A stretch of DNA of 64,000 bases from the NCBI GenBank assembly GCA_000231825.2, contig JH720375.1, positions 252,422-316,421 on the forward strand, read 5' to 3'. Of the stretch, positions 13,601-25,730 are shown piece by piece. The DNA comes from Tetrahymena elliotti 4EA (lineage: Eukaryota; Ciliophora; Oligohymenophorea; Hymenostomatida; Tetrahymenidae). Under the pieces are notes generated by a model. That model searched no databases, was not told the DNA's origin, and saw nothing but the letters and a program-made list of their open reading frames with translations. The position numbers and the translations under genes were made by a program. Each line of letters starts with the position of its first letter. Position 1 is the first letter of the stretch.

Positions 13601-14862
13601 CAGAATGCCCATACTTTACAATTAAAAACTAAAAATATTTAATTATTGAGAGAAGTAAGGTAAGTGTTAGTTAGATTAGAAAGGATTTCAAAAGAAATTT
13701 CAGGAGTAAGTACAATAGTAGATTAGAAAATGATGAAGTTAGGCTAAATTTAAAAGCTATAAGAATAAACTATGTTAATAATTCAAGCATAGATAAAGAA
13801 TAAATGATTCAACTCATTCTTAACACTTACGAAATTGAATCAGATATAGAATTTTATCGAAAATATGATTCATTCTATTTGAAATAAAATAATGAAGACA
13901 GTTAAGAATTTACTACAGTGCTTATACCTAATGATAAAATAGCAGAAGAATTTTCCTCTGAAGAAGAAAGCTGTGAAGATGAATAAGAAGCTTTAGACAC
14001 ATTAAACCCAGTAACAAATGCACATAATAAGAAGCTTAGTAGAAGTTCAATATAAGGGTCAGATATTTATCTAGATGAGCAAAAGAATTCTTCTCAAACT
14101 TCAATAGCAACTACTAGAAATTAGTAGAGAAAAAATACATCATAATAAGGCTAAATGGCTAATTAAAATATTTCTAACACAAATCCAAATAGCATCCCTA
14201 TGAATGATAAAATATCTTTCTATAAAGAATCTAATGTCTAAATGAGCAAAAAACCTTCATTATACAGATAGTAATCAACAAAAAGATTATCTAGTGTTTC
14301 CCACTATTAAAAATAGAATACAACTAGAGAATCTCACAGGATGTAAGACGAGAATTTACTAAAATAAATTTTTAATTTAATAACTCAAGGTTAAACGATC
14401 AAGTAGAAAGGGAATTCATAAATTGAATTAGAATCTCATCTGTATATAGATGATTTTTTTATTATAAGTAACTTTGATTAAATGTAAGAATTTGTTCGCT
14501 ACTTTCCAAAAAGTAATTACCCATGTATATTAGAAAGATTCAATAAACTATCTTAAAAAAGGCAGCGAGTAATAATTAAGAGAAGAAAAAAAACATTTAG
14601 AAAAAATACAATTATGTAATAACCAATGACTAGAAGAAACAGAATGTAAACAAGGTAAAATACATATTTTAACAAGGCTGCAGAAAATATTTAATTAAAG
14701 ACTAACATTACAAATGAATAATTAAAAATATACTAGAATGACCATCAAGATAAATAATCTCTTGATTCTGAGGAATCTCCTAAGAATTCTTAAAATGAAA
14801 ATAAATTTTCTTTTAACCCAACAGAAGTTCCAAAATCCAGTTTTTTTAAAAAATAGTAATGA
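10637..14862 (+). CDS. CNBD potassium channel (channel gene 2)
   Basis: Exons 10637-12149, 12383-12659, 12719-13106, 13163-13306 and 13507-14862 give 1225 residues. A Gln-rich N-terminal region contains EEENYVSTGN, YPKINLC and KRRSSKL. S1 begins near residue 347. The S2-S3 region, LNTGFFKENIVVSNRKKIF, is typical of EAG/HCN-like channels. S4 (ILRLYQIQKSITKIDAKF) is poor in charge. The filter TVGYGDI is near residue 547, followed by a C-linker with RTRNID. The CNBD runs to about 774. Its cassette reads CFGISEFFSGEARN, so the usual Glu after FG is Ile while the Arg is kept. The last exon opens with EKFCCLKEQ and a CX2CX4HX4C motif at 13567-13608. Near residue 1090 is ISNFDQMQEFVRYFPKSN. It is the first of four head-to-tail paralogues with the same exon design. 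Probably a membrane K+ channel; the gating ligand is unknown. Confidence 0.92.
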
Positions 14863-15973
14863 AAACTAACAAAAAAATTGTAAAATTATTTTTGCAGCAT
14901 AGGTCATAACTTGCTGAAAAAAATTTATCAAGATAAAATATTCTAACAGCATTCATACCTACATTAAATAGTTATATTTATAAATTAACCATTCAATTAT
15001 TTATTATAATAATTATTAATTTGGATTCAGTAAAAAACATCCACTTATTTATAAAGTTTATTTTATGTTTTATTGTTTTGTAAATTTAAATGTTTGTTAT
15101 CTTATTAGTTTCATCTTCACTACCAACTACCAACACGATTATTTTTATTTGCATTTTTTTAATAAATTTAAAAAAAGCATACATTTATTTAAAATCAAAG
15201 AGAATACAAAACTCTGATCCCTTATGTAGTTTTAAAATAAAATTACTGATGATTAAAAGTTTTTTATAAAAACTTTCATGTTTGAAATTCTTGATGTTTA
15301 AAAATATTTTAGTAAAAAATGTCAAATTTTTATGAATCATTTCTAAAAATTATTTTAAAGTACTAATATTTAATTATATTTTTAATAAGAGTAGATTCTA
15401 TGACTCTCCAGCTAAAACCTATTAAGTAAAGATAGCAATAAATTTAAATTTCAAAATGTAGGGAATTCAATGGTTAAATTTTAAAATAATTTTATAAAAA
15501 TGTATTTTTATTTATATTCTATTTGATTAAGGAAAAATACAAAAGAAAAGTTTTTCTCTTATTATTGAAAATTTATATTCTATTTGATTCAGGAAAAATA
15601 CAAAAGAAAAGTTTTTCTCTTATTATTGAAAATGTAAATTCTTATTATATACACTAAACAGTTTTTTTATTCTTTATTCATAAGTTTATTAAAATAATAA
15701 GTGACATGATATTGAAATAATAGTAATAATTAAAAATGACTTATTTTTTCGATTCTTGAATTACATACAAGGAAGGTGAAGGAATAACATGAGTCAAGAT
15801 TTTTTATATCGTGTTTATTTTATTAATTAGAAGCAAAAGTATATATAAAAAATGAAATTGAACAAAAATTTAATTTATTAAGTTAGAAAGTATAGTAAAA
15901 ATAGTGCTTTTATTACTTATTAAAAGATTGATTTTTTCTTAAAATTACTTTAATACTATTGAGCTTGATACAA
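14863..15973. other. Intergenic region between channel genes 2 and 3
   Basis: No gene seen. It carries the 61-bp duplication at 15511-15632. As in the other spacers of the array, about 0.9-1.1 kb separates one TGA from the next ATG. Confidence 0.6.
15511..15632. repeat. 61-bp perfect-length tandem duplication
   Basis: Two adjacent 61-bp copies (15511-15571 and 15572-15632) starting tttatattctatttgatt and ending ttattattgaaaa differ at one base (gattaagg versus gattcagg). A recent duplication in the spacer upstream of channel gene 3. Confidence 0.93.
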
Positions 15974-18900
15974 ATGAATGAAAATTCATAAATCTAATAG
16001 GATTTTTCATCTTTCAATTTTATAAACACCAAAGGAAGAAAGGATTAGTTCCAATATTTTCCAGAAACGAGAAGATCTATTGTACTTTCTTAATTTGACA
16101 TTAGTCCAAGCAAACAAACATTCCATAAAACTTCTACTAAAACTTAAATTGACCATTTATCTTAAGAAAATGAAGAAAATTATGTAAGTGTGAGAGATTT
16201 TTATGATCACATCAATAATAGTTCACACTTGAGTAAAAGTTAGTTAGACATTCTTCTCTAAAGAACTGAAAGAAACAGATAAAATGGATTTTTGATATTA
16301 AATTCTACAATTAACCCAAAAATTAATCTTTGTCAAATGCAGCTTGAAAATAGTAAAATGGAAATCTTTAATGGATAAAGTGATAGCAATTTAAGAAGAC
16401 AGCTTAGGTAAACCTCTTTTGTATTGACAAGGCCTGCTAAAAGTTCTTTTGGATCAGGTTTAGATTGTAAAAACTAAGATGAAGCAGCAAACTAATAAGT
16501 GGAGATTAAGTAAAATTATACAAATAAACAATACTAAAGAAGAAGTAGCAAGTTATAAGTAGAACAATTTTAAAATACTTTACAAAAAATGATTTAAGAA
16601 AAGAATTGTAATTAACTTTAAATAAATCATTAAATCTCAGAAAATAATGATTTGATAGAATCATCTTCGCTAACTCAAGAATAAGATAATTTACAAAAAA
16701 GCTAAAATCAATAGCCTGTAGATGATGACTAGGCATCTAAGTTAGATAATATTACAAAATTTAAAAAGAAAGAAGATAAATTAACTAATACTTTTGTAGC
16801 TAGGTTGGGTATTTTTTAAAGATTCCTAAGAAATATGAAAAATCTATCTCAAATATATAAGTTTAGATCTATGACTGGAGAATAAAAACTAAGATTCAAT
16901 GATTAGTCATTTTTCTTAGAAAAAAAGAAAGAAATAGCTAATGCTAGAATTCGTAAAAAAACTCTGATTAAAATATTTTCAAAGGTTTTTGTTAAGTTAC
17001 TCAATTAAGTACCCGTTTTTCACCCTTTACATTTTGTTGTAGTGGGTTTAGAAATCATTTTATTATTAACCTTGATACCTTAGGTTTTTATACTTTCTTT
17101 AGCCAATTCGTTTGATGTAACATTTTTGAAAGAAGGAATAATTAAATTAATATTTTATTATTTTCCTTCTTTTATGCTCTTAATTTGTATTCTCGCAAGA
17201 TTAAACACTGGCTTTTTTAAAGAAAATATTGCAGTCAATGACAGAAAAAAGATTTTCCTTAATTATTACTAAAGCGGAGCGCTTATGATTGATTTTATTA
17301 CAGCTCTTTCTTTTTTAACTAATGATTTCTATTTTTATATGTTTTTACCTCTAAAGATTTATTAAATTTAGAATTCTATTGTTAAGTTAGACACTAAGTT
17401 TTCACTTTCTTAGAGATTTTCTTTAAGCTTTTAAATTTTCAAACTAATATTCTTGGTAATTATACTAGCGCATTTGAATGGTAATTTAAAAAACAATAAC
17501 AACTGCCCTTATTCTTTTATTTTAAATTAAATAATTAGGTTGTATTTTTCACTAAGTTGGAAAGAATGTTTCAGAAAGCTGGATGACTAAAAATAATTTA
17601 CAAGATAGTGATTGGTATGAAAGATATATAAATAGTGTTTACTTTTCTTTTATTACAATGGTTACTGTTGGATATGGAGATATTACTCCTGTTTCTCTTT
17701 AAGAGAAATCATTTGTGATTTTTATGGTTGTTTACAGCTGTGGAGTATTTGGTTATATAGTCAGTAGTATTGGAAATATTTTCACTTAAAGAGCACTCAT
17801 TTAAGAAAAATATAAGTAATTAAAAAGTTTTAATTAAGTTAAATGAACTAATTTTATTTTTTATTTTAATTAAATAAAGGAGATAATTGCTAGATATGAT
17901 TTAATACATGAGGACAAGGAACATTAATTAGAGTATATAGCAATAAGTTTTTTAGTATTTGCATTATTTAGAGTAAATGGACTATTATAACCACTAAAAA
18001 GGAGAAGAGATAGTGAGGAAACTTTCTCCACATCTTTAATAGCAAATTAATATAAGCTCTTATTATCCTTTTCTTAAAAATTCTAATTATTTTAAGCTAA
18101 ATTTCAAAGATTCTATCTTAATTAAGGCATCTCTCAAAATGAAAGAACTCACTTTTGGTCCAGGATAGATTATATTTAAGGAAGATGATTAAGATAATAG
18201 AATATTTTACATTCTTAAAGGAGAAGTGTAGCTTTCAAGTAATAATCACAAAATTAGTATCAAAGATGTAAGAAAAAATATTTTTTAGTTTAATTTTTCA
18301 ATAGTTTTTTATGTCTATTAGGAAGATGACAATTGCTTTGGTATTAATGAGTTCTTCACAGGTGAATGTAGAAGTTTATCAGCTAAGAGCTTAACCGTCT
18401 CTTAAATTTTATATTTGGAATTGAATGATTTCAAAGAAGTATTACAATCTGACCCTTTAGAATACGTAATTTATTACGAAAAGAATAATATTCTATTACA
18501 TAAAAATTAATTGAATAATTTTAAAAAATAAATTTTATTTTAAGCACTATTTTACTGATAATTTAAATTTTATGTTAAGGGGGAAAGTATTGTAGAGATA
18601 ATACTAAAAAATTTAAAAAAAACTTTACCTTCCCCATTTCCTCACGCATAATAAATAATAAATTACAAATTTATTAATTAGGAAAAATTCTGCTCTCTGA
18701 AAGATTAAGTTATTTTTAGTAAAATCTCAATAGATTAATCTTGCTATTTTTGCAACAAATTCAGTCATACATATGAACGTTGCCCTTTATACACAATAAA
18801 AAACTAAAGATTGTTAACAATTTAGAGAAGTAAGAGAAGTGTAAATTAAGAAAGAAAGAAATTTGAAAGGTTTGATAGAGACAAGTATAATAGCTTGATA

Positions 18901-20022
18901 GAGAATGCTGAAGTGAAGCTAAATCTAAGAGCTGTGAGGTTAAATTTTATTAATAATTAAGCTATTGATAAAAATGAAATGATCTAACTAGTTTAAGATA
19001 ATATGTAAATTGAAAATGATATAGATTTTTATAGATATAATGATGCCTTCTAAATAAAGTAAAATGAAGAAGGATAAGATTTTAATATTGTATTAGTAAG
19101 TTCAGATAAAATAGCAGAAGAATTTTTTTTAGAAGAGGAAGATCTAGAATAATCAGAAGAGGGACTCGAGTCACTAAAACCTTAAAGAAATTCAAATAAA
19201 AAAATGACCACAAGCTCAACTGTATATACAGAAAGCCATCTAGAAGATCAGAAAATTCTTTCTTAAAATAATTTTATGTAAAAAAGAGGAAACTAAACTT
19301 TATAAAATTAGTATTAATCCTCCAACAGTTTAAATATGTAAAATCTTAATGAAAAATTCTATCCTCTCAGAGAGCATATATCTTAACAAAATTAAAGAAT
19401 TTAAAGCTAGTATAGATAATAATAAACATTAAGATAAAATTCAGATGTTTCTAATTATTAAAATAGTTTTGAGGGATCTTCTTCAAAACTTTAGGATTAA
19501 AATTTACTTAAGCAGATTATGAATTTCATTGAGCTAACTTAAAATAGATAAGATACAGAAAATTAAACAGAAATAAAAAATCATTTTTTAAAAGATGAGT
19601 TTTTCATCATTAATAACTTCGACTCAATTAAAGAATTTTCTCGATATTTCCCAAAGAATAATATTAATGTGGTACTAGGATAGATTAACAAAATTAATAT
19701 TAAAAAGCCAAAGTAAGTGTAAAAAAAGAGCAAAAAAAATATACATAAGCCAAGGAATACATTATTTAAGTCTATGTAAGATAAGAAAAAAAGAGTTTTG
19801 GCAAAAATAAATACTTATAGAGTCTTTGGTATTTTCAACAAAAAGCCTCAAATACCAAGTTAAAATCAATCTTCTTCTGAAAATTAGAGTAATATTTTAT
19901 AATCTATAATTTAGGAATAATAAGACTTAAACACTGATTAAAAAAGTGAGAATAAGCTTTTACAAGCTCATTAATCAGATAAGCCTATTTCTATATTTTA
20001 AAAGCTAAAAAAATTAAATTGA
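15974..20022 (+). CDS. CNBD potassium channel (channel gene 3)
   Basis: Exons 15974-17480, 17539-17815, 17880-18267, 18322-18465 and 18682-20022 give 1218 residues. The N-terminal region has the conserved blocks EENYVSVRDFYD, ILLQRTERNRQNG, INPKINLC and RRSSKLQVEQFQ. S1 is near 350, the filter TVGYGDI near 545, S6 about 555-585 and the C-linker/CNBD about 595-771. The phosphate cassette reads CFGINEFFTGECRS, with the normal FGE Glu replaced by Ile. The zinc-knuckle-like CX2CX4HX4C is at 18742-18783 (residue about 792), followed by a basic, then acidic and Gln-rich tail. INNFDSIKEFSRYFPKNN lies near residue 1081. S4 (LPLKIYQIQNSIVKLDTKF) has few regularly spaced charges. Very close to genes 4 and 5 in sequence and architecture, which indicates recent tandem duplication. 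Confidence 0.92.
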
Positions 20023-20916
20023 TAAATCATTTATTTGATATTGCTAATGTGAGCAACTTTTGTCAAAATAATAATGATATTCTTTCAATAAATCCCTAAC
20101 ATATTTATTTATAAATTTGTTATTAAAATAATTTTCTTTTAATAAGAACTTCCCTAAATTGTTACTAATTGATTTAAAATTTATGTAATATTCTATAAAT
20201 AAGAAATAATTAAAATTATTCTAACCCAAATAATATTCTTGCAATAAAATAATTTTTATTTTTTGTTATTAGATAGATCATATTTAGTAAATTTTAAATC
20301 CTATATATTTTTACCTTTTAATTAATTATTTACTTTTATTCTTCTTTTAAAAAATAAACAATCATAATCAATTAATTAATCAATTTTAATAAATTACAGA
20401 GTATTTTTCAAATTAATCCTTGGGATGTTTTTTTTTGTGAAATCTAATTTTCTTTTTTAAAAATCTGAGAAAATATTAATAATTTTATTCTAAATATTTA
20501 ATTTTAGAAAAATAATTAAAAATAAGAATTTAAGAAAAAAATATTTACTGAGAATTAAAAGCTCAAATAAGATATCAATTCTTGTAAGTAGTGTTAGTTG
20601 GAAAATGGTAAGTTGAAAAATAAATTTAAAAAATTAAACATTGCTTTTTATTCTTAATGGAAATAAAAAATGAATTAAAAAAGTTATCAGATTATTGTTT
20701 GCTAATTATAGATGATTTATTTATTAAAGTTATTTTGATTTAAAAAATAAGAAAAGGTACGAGATTATCAAAAACAAGCTGATTTGTGCATTTTTTTCTC
20801 ATAACTTGTTACAATAAAAATTAGTAAAAACAATTGAAATCAAATTGATTATTTTTTTATTAATTAATAAGAAAAGAAGTTAAAAAAAAAAACTCACCTT
20901 CTAAATAATATTGATA
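20023..20916. other. Intergenic region between channel genes 3 and 4
   Basis: Extremely AT-rich spacer of about 0.9 kb. I see neither a coding frame nor a clear repeat in it. Confidence 0.6.
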
Positions 20917-23900
20917 ATGAAAATGTAGGAAAATTAGAAAACATAATAATACTTAGAAGCGTTTATGAATGTTAATAAAACACATTTTAGAGAAAAGAAA
21001 AAACAACCATAAGATATTTTTAAAAAATAACAAAATGATCATTTACATTCAGGATTATGCTATCATAGTTCTTTAAGTGTTAATTCTACTTTAATGTAAA
21101 ATGATTGCTAGCAGGTAGAAGGTGAAGAGAATTATGTAAGTAAAAGAGATTTTTATGATAAAATAGACTTATAAAATGGCTGTTAATAACTTAGTGCAAG
21201 TCAATTAGAGCTCCTTATTTCTCAAACAGAAAGACATAAATAAAATGGAGTTTTATCACTTAATTCTACTATTGATCCTAAAATCAATCTTTTTGAGAAA
21301 TAGATAGAAAATTTAAAAATCGAAAATTTGTATCAATAACATGACAGCAATTTATTAAGATAAAAAATGGCTATTCCTCACATTGAATTCTAAAGAAATT
21401 CCTAAATATCTATTTCAAAATAAGATTTAAATAAAGTAAGAGATGAAACCAAGCCAAAGAAAATGTCTAAAATTATTCCTTAGAGAAGAAGAAGCAGTAG
21501 GTTTGAGGTTGAGTAGTTTTAAAATCAATTATAAAAAGTCATTATGGATAAAAATATCAACAAAGAAGAGGAATAAGTAAAAAGTAAATGGATTAATAAA
21601 TAATAACAATCAATTATTACCTAGGAAATAGAGAGTCCTTAAAAAACTTAATTTGGAGCATCATCAGAAATAGATTATTAACAAAAATTTGATACTATTT
21701 AAAATATATAAAAGTTAATTAAAAAAGAAGATCAACTTTGTAAAACTTTTGTAACAAGGCTTGGAATTTTTTAAAGATTTTTAAGAAATATGAAAAATTT
21801 ATCTTAAGAATATAAATTTAGAACAATGAGTTTTTAATAAAAGTAAAGGTTTAATGACGTATCATTCTATTAATCAAAAAAGAAATAAGTCTCTAATGTA
21901 GGCAGCTTTTAAAAAATTATTATTAGAATTTTTTAGAAACTATTTTTGAAAGTAATAAGCTAAATACCTGTTTTTAATCCATTGAATTATGCTGTAGTTA
22001 GTTTGGAACTGTTAGTATTAGCAACTTTAACTATTTCAACATTCATAAATCCTCTATCTTATTCATTTGATATTAAAATTATTAGCTTAAGATATCATCT
22101 AATATTTTTCCATTTAACGCCTACTCTTATTCTCCTAATATCCATATTATTCAAATTAAACACTGGATTTACTTAAGAAAATTTAATAGTTAGTGACAGG
22201 AAAAATATTTTTCATAATTATTTTTCAAGTGGAGAACTTTTAATTGATTGTATTACAGCTGCTTCCTACTTATTAGATGAAAATTATTCTATTTATTTCT
22301 TTTTATTTGTCAAAATTTACTAAATTTAGAGTAAGTACACTAAAATCGACTCACAATTTTTATTATCTTAGAGGTTCTCATTCTTTTTTTAAACTAGCAG
22401 ACTTCTTTTTTTGGTTATTTTGCTGGCACACTTAAATGGTATTTTTTTATTTTGTCATATACATTTTTTAAATGATTGAATAAAATTATAGGTTGCATTT
22501 TTCATTAAGTAGCAAAAAATATAGATGAAAGTTGGTTAACAAAGAATAACTTGAAAGAGACTGACTGGTATGTAAGATATATCAATAGTGTCTACTTTTC
22601 TTTCATTACAATGGTAACTGTTGGATATGGAGATATTACTCCAGTATCTTTACAAGAAAAAGTATTTGTTATTTTTATGGTTGTTTACAGCTGTGGAGTT
22701 TTTGGCTATATCGTAAGCAGTATTGGGAATATTTTTACAGAAAGAGCTCAGATAAAAGCCAAATTCAAGTAGTTTTTAATTATAAAATTTTTTAATTTTT
22801 TATATTTTATTCTAAAAAAAGGAGTCAGTTAATGGATGTTATGTAATATATGAGTACTAGAAACATAGAGTAGAGTGTCTAAGCATAAGTTTACAAATAT
22901 TTAGATTATCTGGATAAAATGGACCACTACAATCATTAAAAGGGAGAGCAAATTGTTTTAAAACTTTCTCCTTATCTTTAAAAATAAATTAATATAAATT
23001 CCTACTATCCATTTCTAAAAAAAACTAACTGCTTCAAATTTAATTTCAAAGATTAAATGTTAATAAGAGCATCATTAAAAGTAAAAGAACTCACCTTTGG
23101 TCCGGGCTAAATAATTTTTAATCAAAATGATATTGATTATAGACTATATTATATTCTCAAAGGAGATGTGAAACTCAGTCATAATGATCACTAGATATGC
23201 ATTAAAGATGTAAGAATAATTATTTTTTAATCATTTGATTTTATTAAATTTAAGGAAAAAGATAATTGCTTTGGGATTAGTGAGTTTTTCACTGGAGAGG
23301 CAAGAAATATACAAGCAACTAGTTTAACCGTTTCTTAAATTTTATATCTAGAATTGAACGATTTTAAAGACATTTTAAAAGAAGACCCCAAAGAATATGT
23401 AATTCAAATAAAAAAATTATTTTATTTCCTTTTTTATTGACAATATTTTAATCCTAAAATCTTAATATGCAAACATAGTTTTAAATGTATTAATTTTAAC
23501 TTAAATAACTAGGAGAAGTTTTGCTCTCTCAAAGATTAAATCATATATAGTAAGATATCCATTGATTAATCATGCTACTTTTGCAATAAATTTAGTCACC
23601 TTTATGATTAATGCCCATATTATACATAGAAAAACTAAAGATTGCTAGCTATTGAAAGAAGCAAGTTAAATGTTGATTAATAAAGATAAAAGATAGAAAG
23701 AATTAATAAAATAAAATTTAACAGCTTTTCTGAGAATTAAAATGTTAGAATATACCTAAGATCTGTGAGATTAAATTATATTAATAACTAAGCTATAGAA
23801 AAAGATGAAATTATTAAACTAGTTTAAGGGAATTTTTAAATAGAAGATGATATAGACTTTTATAGGTATAATGATGGATTTGAGCTTAAATAAAATCAAG

Positions 23901-24838
23901 GAGATGAAATAGAAGAATAGAGTCATCTAAATATTGTACTTATAAGCTCTGATAAAATAGCAGAAGAGTTTTATGATTAGGAAGAAACTCATGATATTGA
24001 TGAAAAAAATGAAGAATCATTTCGCTTTATTGGCTCTAGTAAAAAATTAATAGCACACTAAATTTAGGGTGCAGATATTTTAACTGAAGACTAAAGATTT
24101 AATTAATCAAGTCCCCAAAATTATCCAAATTAAAGAAGTTCTTTAATTAAAAATACTAGTACTTTTGATAAACAATTATCCTCTGCAAAAGAATTGTATC
24201 ATTTGAATAATAAAATACAAAGACAAAGTTCATATGAATAGTCATTTCGAAAATTATCAGATTTTTCCCAAAATTATCAAGAAAATTATAATAGCAATAA
24301 CAGTAATAATAATAACAACAATAATTAGTAATTACTTAATCAGATATTTAATTATATTTAATAATCAACTGTGAGAATTGCATCAAAAAATTAAATAGAA
24401 TTTGAAGATAGAATGTTAGCAAATTAATTTTTTACAATAATTGATTTTGATTTAATGAAAGAGTATACTAGGTATTTTCCAAAAAATAATTTCATATAAA
24501 TGATATAAAATTATAACAAAATAAGTTATAAAAATTAAAAGATTTAGCCAAAAAAAGTTAAAAAGTGCAAAAAGAGGAACAAGAGCTCTACTTAAAGTTT
24601 AAGTTTTAAAAAAAAGTTTCAAAGAGCAATAACTAATTGCAATTCTATCAATAATGAAAAAAAAATAAATATACCTGATAGCCATAGCTAAGTAATTTAA
24701 ACAAATATGAAGACAGATTTAATATCTATTTAGGAAGAGACATAAGAAAACCCTTCAAATTTAAACACCGAAAATAAGTTAATAAACTAAAAAAAATTTG
24801 TGCCAAGAAAATCAATCTTTTAAAAGTCTTAATAATGA
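20917..24838 (+). CDS. CNBD potassium channel (channel gene 4)
   Basis: Exons 20917-22438, 22492-22768, 22822-23209, 23255-23398 and 23513-24838 give 1218 residues. N-terminal blocks are EGEENYVSKRDFYD, IDPKINLFEKQIEN and RRRSSRFEVEQFQ, the last a good RRxS-type basophilic kinase site. Channel core: S1 near 350, filter TVGYGDI about residue 550, then C-linker MSTRNIEQS and CNBD. The cassette CFGISEFFTGEARN lacks the FGE Glu. The CX2CX4HX4C motif is at 23573-23614. The C-terminal motif IIDFDLMKEYTRYFPKNN lies near residue 1082. An Asn-rich run (about 24296-24330) interrupts the tail. S3-S4 differs somewhat from its neighbours (LLDENYSIYFFLFVKIY). Same strand and exon phases as genes 2, 3 and 5. 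Confidence 0.92.
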
Positions 24839-25730
24839 ATATAAAATTAAACATAATATTGTTTGATTTCAATTGTTTGTCTATCAAATATTTGTTTTAT
24901 ATAAAAGCACAATATAAAATTTTTTTACATTTTGTTGCTGTTATCCACAAATTATTAATTTCTCTTTTTTTTTAAGTTATTTATTCACTTTAAAAATAAA
25001 GAATCATCATCAAAAATAATATCTATTATTTATAATAAATGAATATGCATAATTAAAAAATTTTTAAATTAATAATAATAATAATAATAAATTTATTAAA
25101 TTTTTATTTATCATAGTATGTTTCATATAAAGCAAAATATTATTTTTTGTTTTTGGTATCTTGAGCTCAAATTAAAAAAATTACTCATACATTATTAATT
25201 TTAAGAACATTTATTTTAGTTATTCAAATAAGATAAAGCATCATTACTCAAAATAATATCTATTATTTAAAATAAAAAAGATGGAAAATTAGATTAATTA
25301 AAGAAAATTTACTAATTAATTTATATGTCTTAATTTTTTTTCCAAAAAATAGTAAACTTAAAAAAAATAATTGTTTAAATAGACTAAAGAAAAAGTTAAA
25401 ATATAACAAATTTGTAATTATTTATTAAATTAGTTTTATTACTTATTTATTGTGTATTACTGCTATCAAAAACTTCTTGTGGTATATCAAAGGGAAATAC
25501 ATCTTCATTTATTTTTGAGTAAATGTAGAATTTTAAAATCTTAAAATGAAGGCATCAATTTTATTAAATTTTGTCAAATTGTTGATAACTTACAAAATTT
25601 TTTATTTGTAATAGTAGGCTGATTTTTACGGTAGACATTATTTTATTAAAAGTAGATAGATTGTTTTAATTTTATTTAAAAATTGTAAAAAAAGAAAATA
25701 AATTAACTTTAGATTAGAATAAAGAGGAAA
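24839..25730. other. Intergenic region between channel genes 4 and 5, with a decayed duplication
   Basis: About 0.9 kb without a gene. Two segments roughly 240 bases apart resemble each other: near 24998-25040 and near 25235-25280 both contain catca...caaaaataatatctattattta. This suggests an old, now degraded tandem duplication. A short ATA/AAT microsatellite lies at about 25070-25090. Confidence 0.5.
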
